Source: Cladopsammia gracilis
Taxonomy: Eukaryota; Cnidaria; Anthozoa; Scleractinia; Dendrophylliidae
Assembly (NCBI GenBank): GCA_022457155.1
Contig: JAJGOT010000125.1
Location: 248,001 to 312,000, forward strand
Direction: 5' to 3'
DNA: 64,000 bases
The notes beneath the pieces are model-generated. The model ran no database searches. It was given only the letters and a program-made list of their open reading frames with translations, and had not been told where the DNA came from. This document shows, in pieces, positions 46,945 to 58,609 of the stretch (the first letter of the stretch is position 1; every line of letters starts with the position of its first letter). The translations under genes were made by a program, and so were the position numbers.

Positions 46945-47936
46945 CCGTAAACATCCGAAAATAAGCCCTGAGCTTCTATTTGCCCAACATCCCTTTTTGT
47001 CGGGCTTATTTTGGGGTGGGCTTATATTCGGGTGGGCTTTTTTTTGGTTGGAAATATTCGTTAAAAAAATCAATGGGGCTATTTTCGGGTGGCATTTTGT
47101 GTCTTAAAATTCATTACGAACCATTTGCACCAGTGCAAAAGGTAGTAGTGTGGGTTCAAGGCGGTGGCATTGAACAGCCCTGCAAGTTCTATGTATACGG
47201 GCAAAAGGAAAACAGAACAAGAGTGAGAAGAAAAATTCGTAAAGGACAGTAAACTTATAAACACTGGTGATTCTCGTTTGTGTTGATGTTAATTAAAAGC
47301 AACGTCTAAGTTGAACTAACTCCTTTGTAATGTATTTAATTTCTGGTCAATCCTGAAAACACCCCCATGGGCTTGTATTCGGTGGGGGGGGGGGGGGGGG
47401 GGGGCCTTATATATAAGTGGAAGGAATTTTTTGTTATAAGTTAGGGGGACTTATTTTCGAGGGGGGGGGGGTTATTTTCGGGGTGCTTATTTTCAGGGTA
47501 ACAAACTCCTGGGTGAGCTTATTTTCGGGGGGGGGAGGGACTTATTTTCGGGGTGCTTATTTTCAGGGTAATAAACTCCTGGGTGAGCTTATTTTCGGGG
47601 GGGGGGGCTTATTTTCGGGGTGCTTATTTTTTCAGGGTAATAAACTCCTGGGTGAGCTTATTTTCGGGGGGGGGGGGACTTATTTTCGGGGTGCTTATTT
47701 TCAGGGTAACAAACCCCTGGGTGAGTTTATTTTCAGGGGGGAACTTATTTTCGGGGGAGCTTATTTTCGGGGTGCTTATTTTCAGGGTAATAAACTCCTG
47801 GGTGAGCTTATTTTAGCGGGGGGGACTTATTTTCGGGGGGGGGCTTATTTTCAAGATGCTTATTTTCAGGGTAATAAAACCATGAGTGAGCTTATTTTCG
47901 GGGGGGGGGGGGGGACTTATTTTCGGACGTTTACGG
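46945..47936. mobile_element. TA-flanked MITE with internal G-rich tandem array
   Basis: Ends CCGTAAACATCCGAAAATAA and TTATTTTCGGACGTTTACGG, flanked by TA at 46943-46944 and 47937-47938. From about 47380 to 47925 it holds repeated CTTATTTTCGGGGTGCTTAT / CAGGGTAATAAACTCCTGGG units separated by runs of 8-18 G. The open plus-strand frame (GVLIFRVINSWVSLFSGGG) is a product of the array. Confidence 0.9.
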
Positions 47937-47995
47937 TACTTCAAGAATCGTGGAATATTTTGTCGCGTAAAACACGATGAAATGTCTTCTCCAGG

Positions 47996-48635
47996 TATAC
48001 TAACGAGAAGTCCAAGGACTACTGCAGAGCTGATATACAACGAGGCTGCCTTCTTCAGGTTATAAGATGTTACTAAATTATAAAATGAAAATACAACATT
48101 ATATAAAGGAGAATGACGCAATACATATTTAAAAAAAATGAGGAGGAGCGGAAATGACCTCACAAGATAATAACTAAAGATAAGGCTAGTATACGTAAAC
48201 TACAATTCATCACGTCTGTTCAACCCACGTGGCTCTAGTGTTTTTGCTCTATCTATTAAATACGACTCTCTGGCTTTTTTTTTTGTTTTTGTTTTTTTTT
48301 GGCTTTTTTTTTTCTGGCTTTTTTTGGCGTATTTAATAGATAGAGCAAAAACACTAGAGCCACGTGGGTTGAACAGACGTGATGAATTGTAGTTTACATA
48401 TACTAGCCTTATCTTTAGTTATTATCTTGTGAGGTCATTTCCGCTCCTCCTCATTTTTTTAAATATGTATTGCGTCATTCTCCTTTATATAATGTTGTAT
48501 TTTCATTTTATAATTTAGTAACATCTTATAACCTGAAGAAGGCTGGTCTGGCCAGCCGAAATATTGTTTTACTGAAATATATTTACTCGTTGTATATCAG
48601 CTCTGCAGTAGTCCTTGGACTTCTCGTTTGTATAT
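47996..48635. mobile_element. Large foldback, Penelope-type terminal repeats
   Basis: Arms 47996-48264 and 48328-48635 are almost perfect complements (over 250 bp each) around a T-rich spacer. The right arm has about 40 extra bp that complete a hammerhead-like core at 48533-48566; the left arm has lost that piece. No coding sequence remains. Confidence 0.85.
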
Positions 48636-48804
48636 TGATTTATTTTAGCTGATTAGGTCTCCTCCTGTGAGATCCAACGAAACACAGCAGGATCTTCGTC
48701 CACGGTTTCTGCAGTTCAACAAGTTTCTTCGCCCGGTGTCGTTTAAACAACGGTTTTAGATTGCCAGAAAACAAGCACTGCTGCAATCACTAAAAAGAAC
48801 CTCA

Positions 48805-49185
48805 AACACTATTTTATTGTGAGTCACGTGATAAAATACTCCACGATTATTGGAGTATTTTGAAAGCCTTGCCCAGCGGTTACTCCGCCCGACCCGCCAT
48901 TTTGAAAACAGAGAAAGACCTGGGAACGAGGTTTCATTGTGTGTCACGTGACACAGTACTCCACGATTGTTGGAGTATTTTGGCAGCCTTGTCCAGGGAT
49001 TTCAACGCTAGTCCCGCCATTTTGAAAGCAGAGAAGGACCTGGGGACCAGGTTTCATTGTATGTCACGTGACACTACTCCACGATTCTTGGAGAATTTTG
49101 ACAGCCTTGTCCAGCGGTTTCTACGCCCGCCCCGCCATTTTGAAAACGGAGAGGGCGCTGGAGACGAGGTTGGTCTTTCTGCTTC
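48805..49185. repeat. Three-copy 119-bp repeat with CACGTG E-boxes
   Basis: GTCACGTGA at 48824, 48943 and 49062, exactly 119 bp apart. Each unit has GTCACGTGA, TACTCCACGATT, TTGGAGTATTTTG, CCCGCCATTTTGAAA and GAGAAAGACCTGG. The ORF through it is repeat-derived. Confidence 0.9.
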
Positions 49186-50480
49186 CGTCACGCTTGTGTG
49201 ACTGTAAGGCTGAATACTTCATAGTCTGCATTGAGGTCACACGTGTAGGCTGGGTTGAAACGAAGGCCTCAACAGGATCCTAGCAAGTATCATACTGAAA
49301 AAGAAACTGTAGATACAACATTAAAGAAATGTTAAAGAAGGTATTATCAAACCTGTATTAAGAGGATTTTTATATGTCCATATCCGCATCCGAGAGCTGG
49401 CGTGAATGAGCTTGTGTTGACCGTCCTCTCTGTTTTACTAGCCCCCTGCCCCTCCACCCCCTACCCCCTCCACCTTCCCTGTCCATACACCCCACCCACT
49501 CTCACAAGCCAATAAGCCAAGACAATTCTTGAGTTTGATTCGGCTTCGCTTGCTTTCTTTTTCTACGATTATCTAGCATTTCTTTTCTAAAAAGGATCAT
49601 TTTTTTTCGGAAAATCTCCCATCAGATAATATATAGATTTTGATCAAAGTACCACATATGTACTCCTTATAAATATAATGCTATTTTCGCTAGAAGATGT
49701 ATAGGCTTATTTCCATGTATGATCGCCAACGATGGCGACAACGGGGATATCCTCGATGGGAACGCTGCTGGAAGGAGGGGAGGGTGGGGGAGTTGGGCGC
49801 AGGGGGTGGGTACGGTGGAGCAAAACGCCTACGGGAGGGATAAGTCCGAAGGTTGTTTCGTATTCACGAAATATTGGCCATTAAAGCTGCCCTTAATTTC
49901 CGTTGTACTAGCCTTGCATTTTAAATGATTTATCTACACTTCGGATGACGTCTAGTACTCGCATCCCTTTATAAAGGAGATCTCGAAAGAAAGTTACCAC
50001 TATTTATCGTAGTGTTGAGTGGTCCTTTGCATTTATAAGCTTCACGAGTTGCCTCATAGGATTCTTTGATTACAATTAAATTTATGTATCTGTAAGATGC
50101 TCCTAGTATACCATTATCATCATTATTAAAATGCAAAATGCTCGTGCAGAGGCATTGGTTTCGCTCATCAAGCCTATTGTGTCAGGGGCGGATCCAGGAT
50201 TTTTCTTAGGAAGGGGTGCACCTCTAAGGAATGACGTAACCACGTTTTTTCTTTTCTTTGCAGAATGCCAGTTATGTTAGAAAGATGCAGGTCATCTCAG
50301 GGGGGGGGGGGGGGGGTGCGCACCCCCTGCACCCCCCTAAATCCGCCCCTGTGTGTTGTGCCTTTCTGGCTGCTGTTGCCGTCGTGGTTTCAAAATCTCC
50401 CTATTAGGGGTGTTGGGGGGGGGGGGAGCTTGGAGGAGTTGGTGTGTTTGCAATTTGAAGCTATATGACAGGCTACAGAC
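49186..50480. other. Intergenic / 3' flank of the PAN gene
   Basis: No further exon of the PAN gene was recognised. Pyrimidine-rich CCCCTCCACCCCC tract at 49441-49500 and the hAT-like MITE at 50183-50351. Confidence 0.45.
50183..50351. mobile_element. hAT-like MITE (CAGGGGCGGATCC ends), copy 2
   Basis: Left CAGGGGCGGATCCAGGATTT, right CCCCTAAATCCGCCCCTG with GGTGCGCACCCCC inside. Opposite orientation to 31576-31744. Confidence 0.8.
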
Positions 50481-51601
50481 CTTCTCAATCTTTTCTCGGT
50501 CGAAAAATCTATAGAATGAACCAATCTTTTCCTCTCTGCCCTCAGTCGTGGCCAGCGTCGTACATTGGAGTCGTGATCCTCTAATTTCCATATTGTATGC
50601 TTTACATGATTGCCAGCGAAGACACGTGTCTATGCACTGAAGCTCTGAGTATACTTCTCCTGTGGAGATGACTCGGCCAATCAAGGTCGTGTTAAATGCG
50701 ATGTCAGAGAGCTGGGGCGGCTGTGGTGAGAGGCAGACCTCCAAAGGGCGAGACCTTGGTGGCTTGGTCGCTTTGTGAAAATGAAACGTAAAGCCTTGGA
50801 TTACAATCAAACAATTCCATCTACTGAACAGTTTGTTATATGAACCGACGAAACAATCATGGTTGTCGTGCAAACTTGATGTTTTAGAACCTCGCTTGGC
50901 TGCCCAATTAAGTGACAGTTTATGTCCATGCGTATTAAAATACGAATACCACCTTTCAAAAGCGCGAGATTTTTTAGCCAATCACAAAGCACAGCAATAC
51001 AAAACCAAAGCAATCATCGAGTTCCTCTCGCTTCTAAATTTAAAACTGCTCTATAAATTTATCCAGGCATTTTATAATTCCAGATTTTGTGGGGTGGCTA
51101 CCAACAAAAAGATCTCGGGACTAGCTTTTGAAGGCCCTATACAGAGAAGGTAAGTCTTCACAAGCCTAATGGTTCACAACTGCCGGAGCTTAACCCGGTT
51201 TCTGTAGCATAAAGCTACTCAGAGTATTACTACTGTCCCCTGGATGTGATGCTAGCCCATCGCAAGGTTACCCCCAGCATTATGTCGCCGGTACCCATTT
51301 ATACACATGGGTGGAGAGAGACAACGTGTAGCAAACTTTCTTGAAGGTCTAAGTAGACAACACAACGGCAGAGACAAAGCTCGAACCACCGACCTTCAGG
51401 TTGAAAGTCCGACGCGCTAACCACTACACCACCGCGCCATCTTCTCCTTGCAGAGAAGCTACAGGAATATTTACGGAGGGGGGTAAAGAGAGGTGGGAGT
51501 GGGGTGGTGTGGGGTTGATATGATTCAGTAATTGACTAACCTGGAGGCGGTGTGTAGTTAAAAGACAGCACTGAAAGAATTTGGAGGCCAACCAAGAACA
51601 T
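50481..51601 (-). CDS. Secreted PAN/apple-like protein, 5' two exons (3' end not identified)
   Basis: Exon 1, 51541..51601, encodes a signal peptide MFLVGLQILSVLSFNYTPPP; exon 2, 50481..50770, joins in phase 1 (GTTAGT donor, TTTTCACAAAG acceptor) and encodes about 97 residues. Exon 2 has an apple-like core: ELQCIDTCLRWQSCKAYNME, LQCTTLATTEGREEKIGSF, YRFFDREKIEK. It ends in phase 0 at a weak GTCTGT donor, exactly where the paralogous exon at 61897-62219 ends; read-through would stop after 39 more codons of Pro/Gln-rich sequence. Downstream exons were not found. Predicted extracellular; ligand unknown. A tRNA-Glu-like SINE and a MITE fragment sit in intron 1. Confidence 0.7.
50937..51056. mobile_element. 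MITE family C fragment (reverse orientation)
   Basis: TTTAGCCAATCACAAAGCAC, ACAAAACCAAAGCAAT and TTTAAAACTGCTCTA match the left end of family C in reverse complement. Confidence 0.7.
51184..51440 (-). repeat. tRNA-Glu-like SINE
   Basis: On the minus strand the head is GGCGCGGTGGTGTAGTGGTT, AGCGCGTCGGA, loop CTTTCAA (anticodon TTC) and B-box-type GGTGGTTCGAGC. The body contains TCTCTCTCCACCCATGTG and ACCTTGCGATGGGCTAGC and ends near CCGGGTTAAGCTCCGG. The tRNA-like head and body order are typical of a tRNA-derived SINE; family not named. Confidence 0.75.
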
Positions 51602-51878
51602 TTTCAAGGAAAGACAGTGAGCTAAACGCAATATCAGAACAAATATAACAAGTATTTGATTGTTTAGGAACTTCAATAAAATATCACTTTCGAGAAAACA
51701 CTTTACTTTTTATGTAGGAAAATTTTTGAAAAGGAAAAAAAGATCTATTTTTGCGTTCATTTAATCAGTTAAAATAAATGTTATTCTGTTATTTGGTTGT
51801 ACCAAACAAACAGAACACCTAGAACGTAATACTTACTGATTTTTCTGTTTTCAAATGTATAGTTTCAAGGCATTTTAA

Positions 51879-52350
51879 CCCTTTCACTCGTCAATTATGG
51901 AGACATGTAATGTAGTTCTAACGTTTGAGTCTGTGGATGAATCCTATGGTGTGACCATTCAAATGAAACGTGGGCAACAAAATCGTGCAACTTCAGTCGC
52001 GCAACGGTACAGCCCAGATCAGTGTTGCACGTATTACCACCTACGCGCGCAACAAATTTTCATGTTGAAGAAGACGGTCGCTTTTAATGCTTTCAACATG
52101 AAAATTTATTGCGCGCGTAGGTGGTAATACGCACAACATGAGGATAGCAACATGCAACGCAACATTGTTGCGCGACAATTAATTGCAGGATTTTGTTGCC
52201 CGTATTACTTCTAATGACGTTAATGGTATACCATTTGATATACCATTTGTTGTCCAATATATTGTAAAACGAAATTTGGAAAAAAAGTCTTGAATTTTGA
52301 ACTTTTGCACTCTTGAGAGTAAAACCGGATCTATAGTTAAAGGGATAATT
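51879..52350. mobile_element. Satellite-parent MITE (reverse) split by a foldback insertion
   Basis: Begins TTTTAACCCTTTCACTC near 51876 and continues GTTCTAACGTTTGAGTCTGT, GGTGTGACCATTCAAATG to 51970. After the insertion it resumes with AAACGAAATTTGGAA, CTTGAATTTTGAAC, GCACTCTTGAGAG and ends GTTAAAGGG. Confidence 0.6.
51972..52202. mobile_element. Foldback element with GGGCAACAAAATC ends
   Basis: Outer ends GGGCAACAAAATCGTGCAA and TTGCAGGATTTTGTTGCCC; inner arms 52027-52070 and 52092-52135 (CGTATTACCACCTACGCGCG and complement). Nested in the MITE above. Confidence 0.85.
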
Positions 52351-52354
52351 TGAT

Positions 52355-52635
52355 TTAGTATAAACTGAAACAGTGGATAGCATTGTTGGCGTGCTTTGAT
52401 CGATTGGCTACTGAAACTCGGAATAGCAAGTGCTATTCACCTCCCAGCAATTTGCGCGCGAAAATTGTAATCGTTGACAGGAATAAATGAGTTAAAAAGC
52501 ATCATTATTATCATTATCATCATTATTATCTCACTGTTTCAACATATACTAAAACAACTATTCACCTCAGTGTCGGTGGGTAGTGGTAAATATCCACCAC
52601 TACCCACCTCCACTTCGGTGAATAGTTGTTAACTG
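52355..52635. repeat. Two inverted-repeat structures
   Basis: Outer pair TTAGTATAAACTGAAACAGTG (52355-52375) and CACTGTTTCAACATATACTAA (52532-52552). Then a hairpin 52554-52631 with arms AACAACTATTCACC and GGTGAATAGTTGTT and GGTGGGTAGTGG / CCACTACCCACC. Confidence 0.75.
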
Positions 52636-52639
52636 TTCG

Positions 52640-55410
52640 GAGTCTAACGCTTTTGCCCCAATACGAACATCCAAATCGTCCTCACTATAAATTGGTCTCC
52701 TCCATACATTTCGTGCGGTACTAACTAGAACAGAGCAGTTGGTTTTTATGTTACAAGCCTAGCCTACATATCCCAGGCGTATTCTAGGAGGACGCAAGTT
52801 TTAGAATTTTTGTGTGAATTGTTTAACCGCCATGTTGGGAGTTCGGACGAGGCGGCTCACGATGAAATATACAACGTTCACCGACCCAAAAATAAGGCAT
52901 TAATTTTTCCACGTCAATAATTTTTGAAGTGACATTTTTACTAAACAACGAAACCTCGACATTTTTATCACATTTCAATTCAAATAGGCCAAGACCTCAT
53001 AAGACCTCATATCCCACCGGAATGATTCGTTGGGATTCCGGGTTTCTCTATCGCTGACCAGCCAAATCAAAGAGTCGACAAATTCTCAGCTTTAAGGAAT
53101 TGATCCGGCTCGATTGTCACTCCGACTGTTAAACGAGCCTACGAATTGATGTTTTAACTACAGTCTAAAACTGATAGCTAGCATAGTTCTTGGGGATTTT
53201 TTTCCTTCGTTTCCTCTGAATTTAATGATCAATCAATAAGTGTTTCATCGGTCATCCAAACGCATCGAAGATGGTTAAAAAACTCGACTGCGCCTCGTTT
53301 TTCCAACTCACTTCTCAGTATTTGGATATCCTGATGAAATACTCTAGCTTCTTCAGACGTGTTTCATGTATCGCACAAGGAGTTAGTTTCTAAGGCAACT
53401 GTGATGCTGCGTCGTCGGCGGGCAAGTGTAAAACTTAAACATTGGTACGTATCAAAACGATTCGAGCCTGTCAGTTTTAAAATCTCTTTACGGTGGCTAA
53501 TTAACTAAATCAATTCTGTTGATACCACATTTCAGCTTTTAAGAACAGAGTTGCTAGGATTCCCGTGTACTAAAAAAGGAGTATTAAAACGAAGAAAAAT
53601 TTGCAACGATTACAATGCACTTATTTGAAAAATAATCTAATGTTTTCTATCGTAAGATCGTAAGTATAAGTTACAGTTTACCAGACAATATCAAGTTTGA
53701 AAAAAAAATTTATGGAATCTTATTATAATTTATTTTATTTTTATTTCAACAAGCTTTGCAAGCAATCAGAGTTATCAAGTAGGAAAATTCTGCTGGAATA
53801 TCCAATTTTGCATGATCGACTTGTATTATTAAGTATCAGAAAGGCGAATGTTAACGTTGTTCTTATATTCATCCATGAAAAATATTGAAAAAGTAACCAA
53901 CTCGAGATATTTTCTATGAACAGTCAAAAAACATACTCACAGTTTTGAAAATCCAGTGTCTGGCGATCCATTTTCCAACGCGACTTCTGGATATTTCTTG
54001 AATATAAGTAATATGAAAGGCAATCAATGACGAGTAGTCTACGTTGCCTTCGCTGTTGTTTAACGCAGCTTCGTTAAAATACGTCAGTGTTCTCGATAAA
54101 TGAGTATTTCTATTTTTCAGTTTTAATTTTATAGCGTAAAGCTACCGCAGTATCTCAGTGCCGTGAGATGAAAACAAAATCTGCTATTAGTTAGCTCTTT
54201 ATGTGCGTGTTTTACTTATAGCCACTTCAATTCTACAATCTCGATCCGAGTCTGTAAATAAAAAAGCCCGGAAACAGGTCGGAATAGACATTTTACAAAG
54301 ATATACACGTATAAGGAAAAGGTGGGAAATCATTTAGTTCACCATTGATATAAACACTTACTGAGATAAAAGAAAATGATTAAAAGTGAATACATAACGA
54401 CTACAACAAAATATTGTCTAAAATTACCTTCACAAAGTTTTATACGTTTATACCTCAAAATGTTTCTTTTCTTCAGCCAAGCATGTAAACTCACTCTTTT
54501 GTTTCCATCTGTAATATGGTTCCCTTTCCCAAGGAACCACCTTAATAATTTCGTTTAGCATCTTTTTATTATTATTTTTTGGATAGAAGATTTTTAATTT
54601 TAATGGCCGGATTTTTTATTTTGTATAAAAAATATACACGAATTACTTATGTAAAGATCGATAACCTAACGGAAGTGGGAAGATTTTGTTACCACCCTTT
54701 CAAAAACACGGAAGGTTTTGCTCTAAAAAATATTCTGCTTTTGTCGGCAATGTCCTACAGGGTCATTGTCATGAATTAATTTAACTGAAATTGGACTGAA
54801 ATTGCTATCGTTTCTTTTCTTTTCTTTTCTTTTACTATTGTTACTCCTGGCAACAAGCCCACAGTCATTGTTTAATGCGGCCTTTGGCTTGAGAAATTCA
54901 CCAGGCGCGTAACACGATCGCCTGATGCCTTATTCGTTCGGTGACATTGCATGATTATGGCCGGGAGCTTTATTATCTTGAAAAAGGAAGAAAAAATCGC
55001 CAAGTGTGATGAAAGGAAAAATAATATTAACTAAAGAGACAAGCCTAGCCTGTCACAAAATCAAATTTGATGAACTGTAATTGCACTTCAATCCTTGCTG
55101 TCATGTATTTTATCTCCAAACTACTGCTTCTGTTTTGCTCTATATAGAATCTTTTTTTTATACCTGGTGATATTTGGCGTTTATTTAAAACTCGGCCTCG
55201 CGGAACCGGCATTTATTCGAGGCCCGGCCTGTATTAAACAGGGGTAATTTTCCATCATTTTTCATGATAACAGTTTACGCCCTTTATTATCAAATTCCTT
55301 GAATTTCCTGATTCAAAAACTGAATTGATCAAAATTAAATGGCCCTAAAATCTTAATGGGAAAGTCAAAGAATCAATAAACTGTAAGAAAAATTTAACCA
55401 GTCTAAATCC
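52640..55410. other. Intergenic, no gene seen
   Basis: AT-rich, no recognisable exon on either strand. A short (TTTTC)n run at 54811-54833 is the only simple repeat. Confidence 0.5.
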
Positions 55411-55415
55411 AAGTA

Positions 55416-56446
55416 CAGTATGTTGCCCAGTTTCCGGCCACTTTAGTTTGTAATCGCTATAACTCCTTTGTTTTGTACGGAAAATTTCTCAATTTCCTTT
55501 CAAAGACAGTTCATTTACTTACCTTTAAAATGTTAAATGGTTGCCGGCCTTCACCAAGTATTAAAGAAATTATACCATTTTTCGCAAAACTAGTAAGTTG
55601 CCCAGTTTCCGGACAGCTAGCCCAGTTTCCGGCCACCGACTTAAAGTAAATTTTCCTTGAAACCGCTCGACGTAAACCGACTTGTAAGTCCCTTGATAAT
55701 AGTGGTCGCCTAGTTATAAATATCAGGTAAGTTTCAATATTAAGCTTTGTCACCTACCGTTTTACTCAGTATTCAAAATACGTATGACCTCAGTGACCCG
55801 GACGCGTGTCTTCTGCAGTTTGTTGACAGACTATTACTAAAACAAATCATGACTTACGTACTTTTAGTCACGCTATACATGCATAAGCTGTTGTTAATTC
55901 GTAATCTTTGTTACACAAACACATGTATCTTTAATTTCTCGAACAGAAAATTTTAATATTCGGTTCTTTCACTTAATAAGAAATAGGTTTTGAGCAATGT
56001 GTCTTTTAGTGGCCGGAAACTGGCACACTAGGTCGAAATCTTCGCTGAGAGTTTGACTGCTAAAATTTCAGGAACAGCCCTATTCCAGCTGACGATGATA
56101 GATTCCCTAATCACTTTCATCTTTTATCTAACTTTTGTCCAAAAATTATGAAGCTCCTTGAGATATTTCCTGTGAAACGAGCTATTTGTTTATCTACGGT
56201 AGTTTTGATGTGCAGTGAAACGAGCCAAAATTAATCGCTAAACGTTCAATCACCTGGACAAAACATTTCCTTCCTCGGCCGTTTCTTGTTCAAAAAGAAC
56301 GCCAAAACCACCAATATGTAGCGGAAATGTTCGTCTTTCTTTCGGAACGCTTCGGTGGACGAAAATTTAAAACTCCGACGAACATAACCGACGTAATTGT
56401 TTTTTGGCCGGAAACTGGTACTGGCCGGAAACTGGGCAACACACTG
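55416..56446. mobile_element. Tc1/mariner-type non-autonomous element
   Basis: Ends CAGTATGTTGCCCAGTTTCC and GGAAACTGGGCAACACACTG flanked by TA (55414-55415, 56447-56448), 1031 bp. The phrase CCCAGTTTCCGGCCA or its complement recurs inside at both ends, and singly near 56013. No transposase frame seen. Confidence 0.85.
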
Positions 56447-56924
56447 TAATGCTCCCTAACCTTGACGTTTGACTGTCTGTCTTTTCACATAAACCATCCT
56501 GATTCGGATATATAAAGAAACGATGATCGAAGCGACACCCGGGATGATAAAGATGACGAACTTTGTATGTATACAATAATAATAATACGTCAATTTTGAT
56601 TTCTTGACCGCCTGTATAAATCAAATTTCATGAACTGTAATTCACTACTATTTTACAATCTTGCACTTTTTCTCCAAACTACTGCTTCTGTTAATTTGCT
56701 CTATAGAATACTTTTTATCCAATTTAATTGTATTGTATTTATAGTTTGGTGCCATTTGGCGATTTAACGTGGAAATAAGGTTAATTAGCGAGATTTTCTT
56801 ATTTCCGCGAGAAACGGTTCCTTTACTACGTGCTAAAAGGTTATTAGGTGTCAGAATCCAAAACCGAATGTGCATTATTATAGGTAAGTAAGAAGCAAAG
56901 AACCGCGAACGAAAATGCTGCTAG

Positions 56925-57110
56925 TGTACGTAGCATCTGGAGAGATCTAGTCAGCCACGCTTGTTTTTGTATCTTTTTGCTGCTACACCGTGCTGACGAG
57001 ACCCAACCATGTCGAAACAGCTGTCCACGGTTGCATTTTGGCTTTCAGTTTGGGCTCTGTCATGTTGTTGTCGCGTTAAATGTTCTACGTAGTATCAGCC
57101 TTGCTTCTGT
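56925..57110 (-). repeat. Dispersed repeat, copy 2 (see 16550-16775)
   Basis: Reverse-complement match over about 180 bp: GCTGCTACACCGTG, CAGCTGTCCACGGTTG, GTTGTCGCGTTAAATG. TTAACGC-rich sequence follows at 57117-57270, as it does near 19150-19810. Confidence 0.75.
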
Positions 57111-57654
57111 TTGATTATTATAGGAAATTAACGCCTGTATTTATAATTGCGGTATATTAAATAAACGCGACTGAAATTAACGCAAATAAAGGAGTTAAAT
57201 CTGTCAAAATTAATCATAACATTAACGCGAATGACAAGCTAAGTTTTCCGGACGAAGGAAATTAACGCGGACGAAACAAAAAACCTTTTCGTGATGACAA
57301 CAGGAACGCCGAACTCCCGCGTAAGAACAGATAAGGTAAATTGTGGACCTTCACTGATTTCCCCATTTTTTTAGTGACAGACAACCATCATAATTAATAT
57401 TGCATGAACAAATATCACATTTATTTGGATCAATTCAGTAATCTATTTTTCTATTTTTGCGAGACGGTTTTCGATGTCACCTCAAAACTAATAAAATTAA
57501 TTTGTCTTCAGAAAATAGGAGATTAAGCTGTAAACATCAGGCGCTGACAAAAGTTTATTTCTTATCCGAATAAACTAAGTATTTTCCATATCGAATTTCC
57601 ATCTTTCCGCATTAGTTTAAAGGTTTAACAATTGTTTTCGAAAAATGTTTGACT

Positions 57655-57860
57655 GAGTTATGAATTTTTCTAAAATACCTTTTAAACCTCCGGCTGAGAA
57701 GTAATATACATGTACCCGTAGCTGAATGCTATTTTTTCAAAAGTGGGACCTGACCTAGAGTCAAGTCTATTATAAATCAAAAGTACTGATACCAATCTAC
57801 CAACTTATCAAATCAAATTTTTGGCCGGCATTCTTCCTTGGGCGCCGTACACTGCAGATC
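57655..57860 (+). repeat. Unit duplicated in two pieces downstream
   Basis: GAGTTATGAATTTT...ACCTTTTAAACCTCCGG and CAAGTCTATTATAAA recur at 59092-59160; ACCAATCTACCAACTTAT and CTTCCTTGGGCGCCGTACA recur at 60690-60755. The second copy is therefore split by about 1.5 kb. Confidence 0.75.
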
Positions 57861-58609
57861 GGATCCGCTAAATTTCCCAAAATCGCCATTTTGACTGAAG
57901 CCGAGGATAAGGCAGTCCGGCAGCTGATGTAAACCAATTTAGGGGCCAAAGATGTTCGGAGATATTCTGATAGTCAGTTTTTTTAACATTTAAAAATGTA
58001 ATTTCTTTTTGGCCGTTGTTTCTGAAAAAAAAAATCTTTTTTTCGGTATTTAAAAGTAACAGCGATAACTAAATTTGCTTAAATGGATATGCAAATGAGT
58101 TCCAGTAGTTTGGTTGTAAACGTTTCAGGCATACTATACAAAACATTTTTCCCATGTCTAAAGATAATTTGTTAGAGAAAAACATAGTTTCTTACCTGAA
58201 AAATAAAAACACAAAAAATTCTTCCAGACTCTCCGGGAAAGCTTTTCTTTCGAAGAATATTCTTATTTCCCACGGATGTGTTGACGTGGTGTATGTTTTG
58301 CAAACGGTCAGTTGTTCATTTCTTTCTAATCAATTAACACTATAAACTTTGACTAATTAAAACAACTATTTTAATTGGTCTTAACTAATAATAATGTTTT
58401 TAAACCATTATTATAATCTAAATTGTCAACAGCATATGCATGGATGTGTGTTAACATGCTGTAAAAGTCATGTTTTCTCTGATCTCATCTAAGTTATTTA
58501 CTTCCGCAATATAAAACCAGCGACTCAAAGTCCTTTTTACAGAAAATCATTATCTAAGACTAATTATAATCTTTAGTTAGTAGTTATCTTAATTTTGTAA
58601 TAACTACTA

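Noticed and set aside
47417..47980. 187-codon Gly/Phe-rich plus-strand ORF
   Set aside because: Generated by the G-rich tandem array inside a TIR-bounded MITE; two frames are open in parallel and there is no homology.
48860..49201. 113-codon ORF through the E-box repeat
   Set aside because: Three near-copies of one 119-bp unit with no recognisable domain; explained by the repeat.
49441..49500. Collagen-like Gly-rich reading on the minus strand as a downstream PAN exon
   Set aside because: The G-rich tract does not keep a Gly-X-Y register and has no good splice sites.
51360..51440. Functional tRNA-Glu gene (minus strand)
   Set aside because: The tRNA-like head continues into a SINE body and lacks a matching 3' acceptor strand.
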